The notes under the pieces are model-generated. The model did not search any database and was not told the origin of the DNA. It worked only from the letters and a program-made list of their open reading frames with translations. Of a stretch of DNA of 64,000 nt, positions 1 through 13,166 are shown one piece after another; position 1 is the first letter of the stretch, and each line of letters opens with the position of its first letter. The DNA lies in contig CADCXA010000025.1 in assembly GCA_902806565.1 (NCBI GenBank), forward strand, positions 2,418,001 through 2,482,000, given 5' to 3'. This DNA is from Hypoxylon rubiginosum. Its lineage: Eukaryota > Ascomycota > Sordariomycetes > Xylariales > Hypoxylaceae. Both the position numbers and the translations under genes were made by a program.

Positions 1-1128
1 TCACCTTTAATTCAGTCAGCGAGGTATGCCCTTCATCGCGGAGCAGGTCACGAAACTTACCTCGCTCCCGTAATATGTCAGCTCTGTTGCTTCTTCAGCT
101 GTGACGGTTGATAATAGTCGAGCAGAGGGCACCTTTCTCGGATCTGCAGTAAATATGCCATCGACTTCTTTCCAGATCTGTAGCTCTTCTGCTCCAACCG
201 CCACTGCGCACATGGCGGCACAGAGGTCAGAGTACCCTCTTCCCACCGTTTGCAGCAGAGAGTCGGGCATTATGCCGAAAAAGCCTATAGTCATCAGAAT
301 CATCTTTGATCTACTCTGTCCAAGCGTATCTCTTACCGGTTACGATGGGGATTTCTTGTCCACATTGTCGGATCTCGCCGCTTATCTGACCGGCTAATAC
401 ATGATAGAACTTAGGGCCTAGCCTCTCAAGGGCAGCTACTTGGTCATGTATAGAGCTACCGAAGGCCGACGATATGATGTTATCGAGGAAGACTGGTTTT
501 GCCGGTGTACCCTGAGTAAAGTTTAGTCCTTTCATTCATTCGAATACGATTTAACGTCCATGTCCACAGGCAACTCACCACGCTCGTCAAACAAGCCGCA
601 ACAATCATGCATGCGAGCTTTTCGCCTAGGGCTATGACGCGGTCTTTAGATCGCGGTGATAATTCTCCAACAATCTACGACCAACGAGTTAGCTTTAGCC
701 GCCTCGGCGCACGAGTGACATGTCGAACTCACCTGGGCAGCAAGCAGGAACCTCTTGAGGCCCTCACACTCCCTTTTGACGCCGGCCACCGTATCTTCGT
801 ATAATTGCGTATGGGTGGCGACCCGCGTAGGAGCGCTCGCGAACGCCTCCAATACGTGCAAGTGGTTATCTCTGATCAGGTCTACCAGGTCGATCAGCCG
901 CTTCTGTGCGTCGACGCCCAGCTCGGCGAATGCGATGCACTGCAACAGCAGGCTCGTCGTCCCGCTCGCCTTCAGGGTTCCCGACAAGGCCGAACACACC
1001 ACGATGAGGTTGTGACCCATTGCGTACTGCGGGATGATGCTGCAGCAGATGTTGTCGAGCAGCTTCCCGAGGCTGGTGCCCCCGTACTTCTGGACCAGCC
1101 AGGGTTTGGTCACCACTGTTGTCACCAT
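1..1128 (-). CDS. Aspartokinase (aspartate kinase), 3' part outside window
   Basis: Phosphorylates L-aspartate, the first step of the aspartate-family pathway to homoserine. Proposed exons: 1128-733, 674-579, 511-337, 284-61, and a last one entering at base 4 and leaving the window. Visible motifs are KYGGTSLG at residues 14-21 (ATP/aspartate binding of the amino-acid kinase fold), the VVCSALSG segment, GEKLAC, VTGFFG, TVGRGYSD and the strongly conserved LQIWKEVDGIFTADPRKVP block. The C-terminal ACT domains, which would tell a feedback-sensitive housekeeping enzyme from a cluster paralogue, are outside the window. All four introns have GT..AG ends, and the first has a GCTAAC branch site. The gene lies next to a homoserine acetyltransferase on the same strand, as in the FUB3-FUB5 part of the fusaric acid cluster. 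The family is certain; housekeeping HOM3 versus cluster paralogue is open. Confidence 0.93.
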
Positions 1129-2763
1129 CGCGATGATAATAATGATTGGAATTAAGAATACTGGTACGGAAATCTTTACTCGAGTCTAAGCTGATATGAC
1201 AGGTAAGATAAGGCGGACGGAAGTGAACTCTGTTGAAGAAGTGATCTGTATTGACCCCTATACGAGTCTGATCTAGCCACGCTGGCCAGCAAAATTCTTT
1301 CTTTTTTATGTACGCGCCTCCTTTTAACTGCCTCTTTGGGCGGAAGCGACGGGCTAGGCCATCGCCAAGCAAAACCGAACAGCAGCTCAAGTCCGCCGTA
1401 CGGCGACGGGGAGGGAAGGAGGAGAATGAAAGGGGGGAATTCAAGAACCTCGGGAATGTTCTAGGGGGCCAAAAATTTTCGCCCAACCACAGGTCTCCGG
1501 GATTGCGTGCGTCGGGATGGGCTATGGTGAATTTCGAGAGAGCTCGAGATACAAGAGGGAAAAACATTCGGCGTGGGCCGACGGCAGCATCATCATCATC
1601 ACACGCGCACGAGCGGTCCGAAAGGGAAAGGGAAAGGGGAGATATTTCGATATCGCTAAGATATTCAAACACCAGAATTACGAAAAAGGAATTATTTCCA
1701 GGAGATCCAAGAACGGAATAGCCGGACCTGCTGGTCGTCCCGGAATTGGGAATCGATTTTCTACCACCAACCCCAGGTTGGTAAAACGATACGTTAGGGG
1801 ACATTATTAGGTACGATTGGGGAAAAAGGAGAAGGGGGAATTGGTAATTGGGGGGGGAGAGGGGTGGAGAGAGATAGGAACTGCCAAATCCCGGCCGGCA
1901 TTTATTGCATAGGGCATAGATACCAAAAACGGGGCTCCCCCCTTTTTTTATCTTGGGCGCGGTGTCTGAATATCTATCTTCAGTATGGTCAGTTTCTATA
2001 GAACTTTTCGAATTATTCCCACTTCGGTCGTATAACAGGTTTTTTAACTCGGGTGGAATTTATTTGGCTTTGCTCACTATTCCCACCTGACACACGCCCA
2101 CACGACATACATATGAGGTGGGTAATGTAATATAGTAGGTAGTGAGCCGGAAATCTCCGGATGCGAAATGACTCGTTTCTTTGCAACCGCATGCTTTCTG
2201 CGGTCGTATTTCGCAAGGTAACTTCCACATCAGCAAAGTCGGCAATCGGGTTGCGTTTGCTGACCCTACGCAGTATCATCTCAGCACCTTATCCGCGGCC
2301 ACGGGAATGTGAGAGCTGATGATGTTTGAGAAGAAGAAGAAATAGAAAAAAATTACAAATGTATCGGTGGGTTGCTTCTCACCGCTTCGGACTTACAGTT
2401 TGCCGCATACTGCTCACCGAAGGATTATACATATGCTGTGTAACTTGGTTCTTTTTGAAGCCGCCGAGGACCCTTATTCAGGTAGTACCTAGTAACTGCT
2501 ATGTAGCGTAGACATAGACGATTTCACATCTAGCACCAATTTGTGAATGGCAAGTCTTCATAGTATACGAAAATATCAAAGTTATTCTCATCTTAAGAGG
2601 CATCATTGTAGATATTAGCTGTAATATTGAGATCATTATCGCTCGAATACATAATAAAAAACCACCTAGAAACGCCCCAACGTTAAATCGCTATACAGTT
2701 GACCCCTTAAACAACACAGACATCATACACGCACAACATCTCTCTCGCTGTTTTTCTTTCTTC
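1129..2763. other. Intergenic region upstream of aspartokinase
   Basis: No reading frame here resembles a protein I know. The open frames at 866-1804 (-) and 1308-1810 (+) are compositional and overlap the aspartokinase start. A purine-rich, G-run stretch lies at about 1815-1871. This should contain the aspartokinase promoter and the 3' end of the acetyltransferase transcript. Confidence 0.5.
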
Positions 2764-4239
2764 TCACCAAGCTTCCACCTCGCCAGTTAAGCTAGCTCCT
2801 CCAGGCTGCGCTGTGTGTTCATCCTCAAATAAAGTAGAGTCGACATCATTAGACCCGTAGAACTGCGGGAAATCCTTCATCAGCTTCCCCAGGATAAGCG
2901 TCCCCAGCTGCTCGAACTCGAGCAGGAACCCGTCGTGCCCGTCCGAGGACTTGAGCATCGCGAGCGTGGCGTTGGGGAGGTAGGCCGCGAGACGCTCCTG
3001 CTGCTCCGGGAGGAACAGCGCGTCCGTCTCGACGCTGACCACGAGGGCGCCCGGCGGCACCCTCGCCAAGACCCCGCGCACGACGCCGTCGTCGTCGCCC
3101 GAGGCTTCCCCTTGGTCGTGCGTTCTGTCGAGCGTCACGTCGTGCGCGTCCATCTTGTTCGTGATGTGCAGGTAGCAGTTGGCGTCGAAGCGCTGGACGA
3201 ACTTCTGGCCCTGGTAGTGCAGGTACCCCTGAGCGGAAAACGAAGGATCCCGCCTCGCGCCCCAGCTCTTCCGGTCGGCTCTGTCTTTAGTAGTTGGCGA
3301 AGTCGCTGTCGTGGCCGTCGCGACGGGGACGTCCGTCCGCGGGAGGTCGAGCGGCGGCTCCTGGACCGGTCTCGGCTTCTGCCGCTGGGGCTTGCGTCCG
3401 AACCGGTGGTCGAAGCTCACGCACGAGCGGTACGTGAGCATCGCGACCATGCGCGCCGCGGCCAGACCCGCCGAGGGCTGGCCCTCGGGTCGCGGCTCGT
3501 AGTAGCCGTCGTCGAATTTCGGGTCTGAGTAGATGCATTGCCGCTGTGTCTCCGCCCAGGATATGCCCCAAGCACTGTGGTCGGCCGCCGTCGCAATGGG
3601 GATGATGCTCTTGACGAAGCCCGGCTCGGTGCATAGCGGCCACTCGAGGGTCGTCATTCCACCCATCGAACCTCCAATCACCGCCGCTACGGATCGGACA
3701 CCTAGGGCGTCGAGGACGTATTTGTGTGCACTGCCACGGGAACGATGTTAGTACCAATATAATACACAAGACAAATTGAAGTATTTAACGTACCGCACAT
3801 CGTCACGAACTCTCGTTTGGGGAAACTCGCTGGCGTACCGCTGCCCCGTTCGCGGGTCGATGGTAAGCGGCGACGCGCTTCCATAAGGCGATCCGAGGAC
3901 ATTCGCGCAGAAAATAAAGAAGTGAGCCGGATCAAAAGCCTTGCCGCGGCCCAGAAGCGGGCTCCACCAGTCGCTAATGTCGCTGCTACCCGTAAGAGCG
4001 TGGCATATCACCAGGACGTTATCTCGAGTCTCGTTGAGGCGGCCCCAAGTTGTGTAGGCGATTGGGCAGGATCGTAGAACCTCGCCCGAGTCGAGGGCAA
4101 GTTCTGGTATGACGGCGAACCTCTGCCCCTGAATGAGGCCGGCGTAGAAGTTCTCTGCATTAGGATTGTGATCCAGGACTGCGCTATGTGAGAATGCCTC
4201 CTAAAGCAGGTTCGAAGCGGCCCACTCACGAGTTGCCAT
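2764..4239 (-). CDS. MET2/FUB5-like: Homoserine O-acetyltransferase (alpha/beta hydrolase fold)
   Basis: Transfers acetyl from acetyl-CoA to homoserine, giving O-acetylhomoserine, the activated C4 substrate for gamma-replacement enzymes. Exons: 4239-4230 (ten bases, MAT plus one base), 4178-3794, 3730-2764; 453 residues, a normal family length. Seen: the TTWGRLNETRDNVLVICHALTG block, GSPYGSASPLTIDP, the nucleophile elbow GGSMGG (Ser153), the AWGISWAETQRQCI segment, and near the C-terminus an Asp in VSVETDALFLPEQQ and a His in SSDGHDGFLLE, completing the Ser-Asp-His triad. An Arg/Pro/Thr-rich insert lies between the MLTYRS block and AQGYLHYQG, the usual position of a variable loop in fungal members. 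It is co-oriented with the aspartokinase and divergent from the nitrilase. The tiny first exon is inferred from frame and splice sites. Confidence 0.95.
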
Positions 4240-4985
4240 CTCGGTATGAGAGTTTTCTTGTAAGTAGTGTTATCTTTTTCTTCTTTCTTCTAAAATTAAG
4301 CTGAGCTACGAAAGTGGACTGGCGAGGTTTAGCAATGGGAAGAGGATCCTTGAGCTGCCCACATGGCTAAGTATGATCATATCTGTATGTAGGCAGCTTT
4401 CCGCAAACACCCGGATCTCTTGATAACACGCGGGACTATCAAGAGTCCCGACGAGCTGGGGATCGGTCTGCATGTGCCTCAACCACAAACGCCATTGCAA
4501 CGGGAGCCCCTAGCACGACTTCACAGACCGAGGCATAGAGAATACGTATCTTGCCCCCTTTACGACCGGTGTTCGGACTGCCGTCCTGCGGACCGGGATT
4601 TGCTGGGTCGGGATCTGCGTCGTGTCGCAGAGTGACATGACGCCGTTGTAGCGCATCTGCGCCGCGGCCCCACATGTACGGTGTCTGCCATTGACTAAGG
4701 ACCACGATGACCTTGTCCACTCCGCACTTATCTTGGCTTAGAACCACCGTAGCCAGGATTGCTAACGCGTACCGTAAGCAGGGATCACCCGATACAGTAG
4801 TCCCGGCCCAGCCCGCATATCTATTGTTGGCAGAACCACTGATCAGGAGGTCCCCTTGATCCAATAGGAAAATATACGGCCGCACAGTATTGGGAGGCTT
4901 TTATCGCTTATACTTGGATGGGGGGTACAGCATTTCGATTTGCAAGTCGTCTCAGATCACTTTCGGTTCCGCCAGTCTGGACACC
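4240..4985 (-). other. Divergent intergenic region with an unassigned minus-strand open frame
   Basis: This 746-bp gap separates the acetyltransferase and nitrilase start codons and should hold both promoters. A minus-strand frame of 148 codons (4885-4439) is open, and another (4500-4306) follows in a different frame. Their sequence (hydrophobic stretch YALAILATVVL, then SQWQTPYMWGRGA) has no family I recognise. Codon content after the first 80 residues drifts into Asp/Pro/Arg-rich text, which argues for chance or a decayed gene. I do not call it a gene. Confidence 0.3.
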
Positions 4986-6370
4986 ATGGCACCCGCTCGC
5001 GTGGTGAAAGTAGCTGCGGTGCAAGCTGCACCGGTTTCCTTCGATCTCGACAAGAGCCTCGAGAAACTGGGTAGGCTTGTTGGAGAGGCAGCCGCAGGAG
5101 GAGCAGATCTTATCGTGTTCCCGTAAGTCGTTGCATGCTCATCCCACACCGACATGGTATACGTACATGTAGTAACACTATAATGCAGCGAAGCATTTCT
5201 ATCTGCATACCCTTGGCGATATGCTTTTGATGCCACAATTGGAGCTCGAGAGCCCCGCGGTGAGTAGTAGATTGTTGTTGTTGGTGGCCAAAAACAAGTT
5301 ACCCTGCTGATCTCGACCAGGCAGAGAGTGGTACGCCAAATACCACGATTCGGCCGTTGCTGTGCCCTCCCCCGCGGTTGACGTTATCTCGAAGGCGGCA
5401 AAGTCGCACCGGGTCTATATCCAGGTCGGTATAATTGAGAAAGACGGGGGTACGCTGTATTGCACGGCGCTATTGGTCGGTCGGGATGGATCCGTGCTGC
5501 TAAAGCATCGCAAGGTCAGTTTTCCTACCCAGTCGGAGGCTTCCCGTAAAGCTAAATGCAGATAAGTTAATCCCCACGGCCGTAGAGCGCTTGGTATGGG
5601 GGAGAGGAGCAGGGGATGGGCTGGGCGTTGTCCAAACCGATATTGGAAAAATTGGTACATTGATATGGTGAGAATTCAAGATTCGAAATGAATCTGGAGA
5701 TATTGACAAGTTTCAGCTGGGAGAATTATATGCCTGCCGCGCGGATGGCACTGTATCAACAAGGGGTCGAGTGAGCGATCATATCTATCTGGAGGAATGC
5801 CCAACTTGGCTAACTAGGCCTTGAATAGAATCTACCTCGCACCAAACGCGGACGATTTGCCATCGTGGGTTGCATCAATGCAGCACATAGCCAAAGAGGG
5901 ACGGTGCTTTGTCGTGTCGGTGAATTCGATGTGCAAGGTATCGGATTTCCCGACGGACTATCCGCCATTTACCCCCGAGCACCACGACCGGAAGCCAGAT
6001 GGCTCGAGATGGGAGCCGGACGATATTATCAATCACGGAGGTTCTTTCATCGTAGGACCACTAGGCGTTCCTCTAACTGAGCCAGTATGGGACAAAGAAG
6101 AAATCATTTTCGCCGATTTGAAGCTGTCCGAAGTGATAGAATCGAGAGTAAGAGCCTCTTCAGAACCAAGTCGACTATTATATCAACGTACTGACGATTT
6201 GCTCGTAGCTCGACTTTGATCCCGTCGGTAGTTATGCGCGTCCAGACGTGTTGTAAGTTCTCCTAACATCAAAATTCTATAGGATAGAGACAGCAAGCGG
6301 AGGCTAACGCGGCGACAGTACCTTGACGGTAAACACCAAACCTGGGACGAATGTCAACTTTACTACGTAG
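4986..6370 (+). CDS. Nitrilase (carbon-nitrogen hydrolase superfamily, branch 1 type)
   Basis: Hydrolyses a nitrile to the acid plus ammonia, or to the amide if it is a nitrile or cyanide hydratase. Eight exons: 4986-5122, 5189-5259, 5321-5514, 5567-5667, 5717-5770, 5829-6147, 6209-6252, 6319-6370; 323 residues. The catalytic triad is visible: Glu47 in FPEAF, Lys134 in LKHRKLIPTAVERLVWG, Cys168 in GTLICWENYMP. Also seen are the GREWYAKYHDSA block, the EIYLAPNADDLPSW stretch, NHGGSFIVGP, and the C-terminal DFDPVGSYARPDVF followed by TLTVNTKPGTNV. A false stop after RPDVL (6254) disappears when a GTAAGT intron (6253-6318, CTAAC branch) is removed. It sits between the acetyltransferase and the sulfhydrylase gene, so its substrate may be made by these enzymes. 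Nitrilase versus cyanide hydratase cannot be decided by eye. Confidence 0.94.
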
Positions 6371-7219
6371 ATTAAGAACTGGGTTAGCATGTGAAACCAT
6401 GGAACCGATATTGGTCTATAGTTGGAGAGATACACGTGGCTCGACAGAGAGCAGATTCGGGTGTAGATGATTACGTAGACCGTAGGGAAAAGCAAATATA
6501 CAGAGATAACCCTGTTTTCACTTGCAGGAGGACCCGCTGTGACCCTATCTTTGAGAATAATCGCTCATCTCGAGAAATCTGAAAATTCTCTTGTGAACAG
6601 CGTTACGGGCACGTGGTGCTCCTCCAATGGCCACGTACCTAGGTACCTCAAAGAGCCTCTGATACCAGCGGCCCGAAACCTCGGGTCGCCCTGTTTCGGT
6701 AAAAGGGGGAAGTTTCAAACGCCTTTTTTTTCTGGAAGCCGCCGTTATCACACATCACAGCCGCGAACGTGCGGGGAACGCCGTACCTCGCATCATGTAT
6801 GTTCATGTGTGTGGCCTGTGTACGTATCTCCATATATGTACGGGATGTCTCCACGGTGATCGGAACCTGGGGTTGTGGGGCCTATCATACGACGATAGAG
6901 GAGACGTCGGGCTTTGATGGTGTTACATTGCAGACTAATATTGGCCAACGGCCACCCGGATATGTGCGGGAGAGAGTATCTTATCTGATATAGGTATCTT
7001 TTGCTAACGGGGTCTTGCAGGGTGAGGGGGGGCAAGTTAGCAGGTCTATTTGCTCTCCGGTGACTCGGTCGCCGCACACCGCGTCCAACATATTTCTAAG
7101 TCCGAGAATTGCTATATAAGAAGGTTAGCATCAGATATATTCATATGCTCTCAGCCTTGGAATTCCTCCTTACAGAAACCCAGCAATATCAGATACATAT
7201 ATACCAAATCAACTCCAAA
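6371..7219. other. Intergenic region between nitrilase and sulfhydrylase genes
   Basis: No coding exon recognised. It contains the palindrome TACCTAGGTA at 6636-6645 and a TATA-like element at 7112-7120 (see separate entries). Confidence 0.5.
7112..7120 (+). promoter_or_regulatory. TATA-like element upstream of the sulfhydrylase gene
   Basis: The sequence CTATATAAG lies about 100 bp upstream of the ATG at 7220, a usual distance for a fungal core promoter. Inferred from sequence only. Confidence 0.45.
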
Positions 7220-9054
<1,835 letters not shown>

Positions 9055-9450
9055 GAGGTTAAAAGATGAATAACGAATGTATGGACAGCGGGAGAGATAT
9101 ATAGGGAGGGAAGCTAGGGCAGCCGGCATTTCTGTTTATGCATCGAGATACCTCACCTCAGTAATACATACAAACTAATTATTGCACAATGGGATGATCT
9201 CTTAAGGAATTATACAGTGCAATCGTTTTATCACATACCTACCCTCCTTAGTGGGGTAAATATCCGACAACCGAGGTTGCTTATGCCCCCTATATCAGTT
9301 AGGTACCTCTACCTTCCTAGGTAGTATCTCAGGATTCGATTCACTGCTCCTCTTACACTCTCATCAAGATTCTTAGCGTTCATTTCATAGCAATACATGT
9401 ATAGAAGCTCTTAATTAGTTGTAATTTTCGATATCACATACACCTTCATC
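9055..9450. other. Intergenic region upstream of the GST-kappa gene
   Basis: No coding sequence seen. A CCTAGGTA motif lies near 9316, an incomplete form of the palindrome found elsewhere in the window. Confidence 0.45.
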
Positions 9451-10456
9451 ATGGGTGGCCGAATTGACGTATACATTGACCTTGGTAAAGCTTCACCCAC
9501 TCTCTCCATGAATATCTACAGCAATGTATGACTGATTCGGCAACTATCCTAGCGTCGTTATACAGCTATATCGCACTTGTCCAACTCCTCAAGACACAAG
9601 ATCTCCTCAGACAGCACTCTGTAGAAGTCGAGTTAGTTCCATCCCGTTTATATGGTTTTGCAATGTAACTGTTAGTCCTTGGTACATGTAGACTGACGAG
9701 CGAGCAGAATCCACCCAGTGCTCCTAGGCGCCATCAACGCGGCCTCCGGTAAGTTCAGGCCGCCATCCCCCCAACCATTGCTTTTTCCACCACCCCCTCC
9801 CCCTCCCCCTTTAAAATTTCATCGTAAAACTCAACTCCCCTTCCACAGGCAACAAGCCCCCCTGGACCCTCCCGGCCAAAGCCGCGTACGGGACCCACGA
9901 CAGCCGGCGATCCCTCTCGTCCGTCGGTCTCGGAGCCGACGTGTCACCACCCGGCGACCTGATGGAGGCCGGCAAGACGCAGCTGCCGCTGCGCGCCCTG
10001 CACTTCGTCAAGGCCCGGTACCCGGCCGATACCTACCTGGCCACGTGGCGGCACCTGCTGCGCGCCTTCTGGACCCTGCACGAGCCGCCCAACACGCCGG
10101 CGGCGCTGGCGAAGGCGCTGGCGGACGTCCCGGCTACGACGCCTGGTGGTGGCGAGGAGGAGGAGGGGAAGCGACTGTTCACCGCCGACGACGTGGACCG
10201 GATCGTGCGCGCGGCCGCGGAGCCCGCGTACAAGGACGCGCTCCGACGGGCGACGGAAGAGGCGCTGCAGCGGGGCGCGTTCGGCGCGCCGTGGCTGTGG
10301 GTTACGAACGCGGCGACGGGGCGGAGCGAGCCGTTCTTCGGCAGCGACCGGTGGCACCATGTATACGAGTTCCTCGGCCTGCCGTACCAGGACGTCGCGC
10401 TGTTGCCGCCGCCCGGGTCGGAGAAGGAAAAGGGGGTACGGGCTTCGAAGCTTTGA
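9451..10456 (+). CDS. Kappa-class glutathione S-transferase / DsbA-like oxidoreductase
   Basis: Thioredoxin-fold protein of the GST-kappa / 2-hydroxychromene-2-carboxylate isomerase family, which conjugates or isomerises substrates using glutathione. Exons: 9451-9484, 9553-9631, 9708-9748, 9849-10456; 253 residues. Seen: N-terminal beta strand IDVYIDLASLYSYIAL with the family serine in the S-x-Y-S segment, VEVEIHPVLLGAI, SGNKPPWTLPAKA, a long helical insertion domain, and the C-terminal GAFGAPWLWVTNAATG followed by EPFFGSDRWHHVYEFLGL, where the Ala-Pro is the cis-proline of the fold. The open frame running through 9718-10530 in another frame is a shadow that ignores the third intron. It follows the sulfhydrylase on the same strand. 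Membership of the putative cluster is inference only. Confidence 0.9.
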
Positions 10457-10865
10457 ACACTTTGCCGAGACGGAATCAAAGAGTGTACTACATGCGTCAA
10501 AGAACTAGAAAGATACGGGTGTATGAGTGAGTGAGTGCGTGAGTGCCGAGACATGAAATCTCAAGTCTCGAAGCTTCTTTAATTAAGCAAATATGTATGT
10601 ATATGCAGGCTATATAATGGTTCTCTATCTAAGTATGTATAAGTATAAATCATTAGGCAGCTAGATTCGCGTGTAGGTATATATGTATGTGTATCTTTCG
10701 TTAAATAGTCGTAAGGCCGTTGCATCGTGAAGTCTTTAGTAGAATCATAAGTGCTCAAAAGTCCAAAAATACCAACGCTCCCGAGGTTGATCGTCCAAAC
10801 AATCGAGGGATTTAGCAGTGTAGTTAAAATGCTTGTTTCTCAGTCGTTCGGACGGTGATTTTGTG
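10457..10865. other. Intergenic, convergent 3' ends
   Basis: No gene seen between the GST-kappa stop and the CorA-like stop. AT-rich, with TATGTA repeats (about 10593-10690), as expected of 3' regions. Confidence 0.5.
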
Positions 10866-13166
10866 TCAGACCATCTCATAGGCATCCAATTCGGGCTCTT
10901 TTCTCCCAAGTATCCGTGCTCTGTTCGCCGCTGCCCCTCCGGAATTCCAAGTCGTGGCCTTGTTGATGGTCTTCTTGCGCATGATGGCCAAGATGTCCTT
11001 TTCCATGGTGTCGATGCCTTTCTCGATTTCCACGTCTTCTTCATTATATTTCCTCTCGCGCCTGCGATCTATAAAGTACCAGGATAGCACGATAGTGAGT
11101 GTCAACGGTATCGTAACCACGAAGTATATCCAGAGCTGGTTTGAAACCTGGGCACCTTCGCCCGACGAGTCGCTTGGGTCGCCGTAGTTCGGCCCTGGAG
11201 AAGTCAGCTTCAAAGTTGGGAGCCTTTGAGAAAAGAAGGAGAAACCTAATAATGGGAGCTATATAGAAATTGATTACTCACCGACATTGAAATCGAAAAA
11301 GGTCATACTAAAGACGGAGGCCATGAACGTCCCAGGGAGAAACACGGCACCGAGAAGGGATAGGGTTTTCATAGCTGTGCCATCGCGCTTAGTAGCATGC
11401 GCCAATCGCCTTTGTTGCGAAGCGATCTCAAGATTGAGTTTCGATTCCTTTTGAGCCATGATATTGTAGAGCTATAGCCCAACTGTTAGCGAATTTTAGG
11501 CTGACGAATAGGGGTAGATAGCGAGAACTTACAGCCTGCCGTTGTATGTGCAACCTTTCCAACGTCGTGTGAATATAATGTTCCATGCCCGTGAGCTTGA
11601 CTCTGTAGAAGTCTAATCTAGAGAGCATGCTGCTATGCAAGGTGTTAAGAGCCTTGGTGTTCCTCTCTGCTGGTATCTTGTCTATGAATTTCGCCATCGC
11701 CTCATTGACCTCGTTGACGATTTCCTGGTAGGCCTGTGGTCGCTTCCAGAGCACCCGAGAGTGACACTCTACAAGGTCTCGATTGATCCCGTCTACATCG
11801 AAGTCCGAATAGACTTCCTTCTCGTCAATTTCGTTCCGCAGAGTGATGGCATTTTCAAGCCGCCGCAGCCAATCCCGTGCCTCACGTTGCCTCTTGTCAT
11901 TTTTGGATGAAAGATCATGAGAGAGGATAATGATCGGGAGGAGTAGAGGATGGCCGACTTCATCACAACAAGTAATAAGTTGATTGAGCGAGGTCGTAAT
12001 GTCTGACGACTCTGTACCTTTGACGAACCCTGTTATTATGCCAGTGTTGTAAGAATATGACAGCACTCCAAGAGTAGAGATTAGCGAATGTGTCATTTAG
12101 GTGGTGTATAAGACGCAAACCCTCACGAGGAAACGATGAAAACAGGTTAAGAATAGGTTCATTGACTTACTAATCTCCCACCCCCGAGTCTTGCCCTTCT
12201 TGCGCACGTCAGATTTGCGAAAGATGATTTCTAAGAAGCGTCAGTCCCGTAATGCTTGTTGAGAACAATTTTTGACCTCTTCATCATAAACGAGAGGTCC
12301 AGTGAGGGGTTCACTTACGGAGATGACGATCTTCTTCGTCATGATCATGAGAGCACCAAAAAAAGGGACCAACGAGACTGCTGCTCTCAATTGCTCCAAA
12401 CGGGAGATGCCACGTCTGCAATATCTGGGTTAATGATGTTTATTCGTAAAAGATGTGAGGATCCATTTCAAATCGTGAGGTGTGGCCCTTGGACTAGCAC
12501 GCGCGTTTTTATGAGATACAAGGAGTTGGGTGATATATCGAGGAGGAATGGGTTAGATTTTCGAAATATACATACCCTGACCATAGATTCGTATGCTTCT
12601 GGCTTCAAGGATATGTGAAGGGGCGCAAAGGTATCATCTTGGCAGGCCTCTTTCTGGACTCTGAAGGCGTATTAGTCTTGGTCTTGGTTGCGTGAAAGTA
12701 GTCTAGATCTCGCTCACATCAGGCGCATTCCATCCTGGAATTTAACACCTTCTGCCATTTTGGGGGTAGCAAAAGCGCCCTAGAATATGTCAGTTCACCA
12801 TAGGTATAGTCTCGATAGAAATCTAAGCTCAGGAGAGGATTCGAGATAAGTAGTAATTTTTGCTAATATACCCCGCAGTAACGCATTTATAGGGGGTCAA
12901 GATCCAAGGCAAATAATACCTACTCTTTGGTTGAGGAAGTTTTCAAACTCATCGTCCGTCAAGGGGTGTTCTTCGCAAACATTATAAGCCGGATCCTGAT
13001 GTCCCATCGAAGTCAGTGTCCGTCTACCGCGGCTAGTAATCAATGCCGACTATGCTCATGCGACAAGAGGAGGACGTACCGAGTAGTTGAGAATCTCCAA
13101 GTAAGTCGTTCTCTCTTCCACCGTTTCACAATCCTTCATATGTTGGCGAAAAATATAGTTATCCAT
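10866..13166 (-). CDS. CorA-like Mg2+ transporter-domain membrane protein (fungal family)
   Basis: Member of a fungus-specific group of CorA-like proteins: a long soluble N-terminal part and two C-terminal membrane helices; transport activity is unproven for the group. Proposed exons: 13166-13080, 13049-12924, 12779-12718, 12660-12576, 12415-12319, 12230-12171, 12065-11533, 11471-11282, 11194-10866; 522 residues. Seen: HLPFGAIESSSLVGPFFW, QIIFRKSDVRKKGKTRGWE, LPIIILSHDLS, the DLVECHSRVLWKRPQAYQEI helix, a coiled-coil-like stalk (LDFYRVKLTGMEHYIHTTLE), then helix 1 (LLGAVFLPGTFMASVFSMTF) and helix 2 (LWIYFVVTIPLTLTIVLSWYF). The GMN signature of true CorA at the end of helix 1 is replaced by FSM. 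The first junction implies an improbable 30-nt intron, so the 5' end may be wrong; Met at 13007 is the fallback start. Confidence 0.82.

Noticed and set aside
866..1804. 312-codon minus-strand open frame
   Set aside because: It overlaps the aspartokinase first exon in another frame and has no family resemblance; it is a shadow plus G+C-rich upstream sequence.
2935..3528. 197-codon plus-strand frame
   Set aside because: Antisense shadow of the homoserine acetyltransferase.
9718..10530. 270-codon plus-strand frame over the GST-kappa gene
   Set aside because: It reads through the third intron (poly-Pro text) and stays in the wrong frame; the spliced model gives the known fold.
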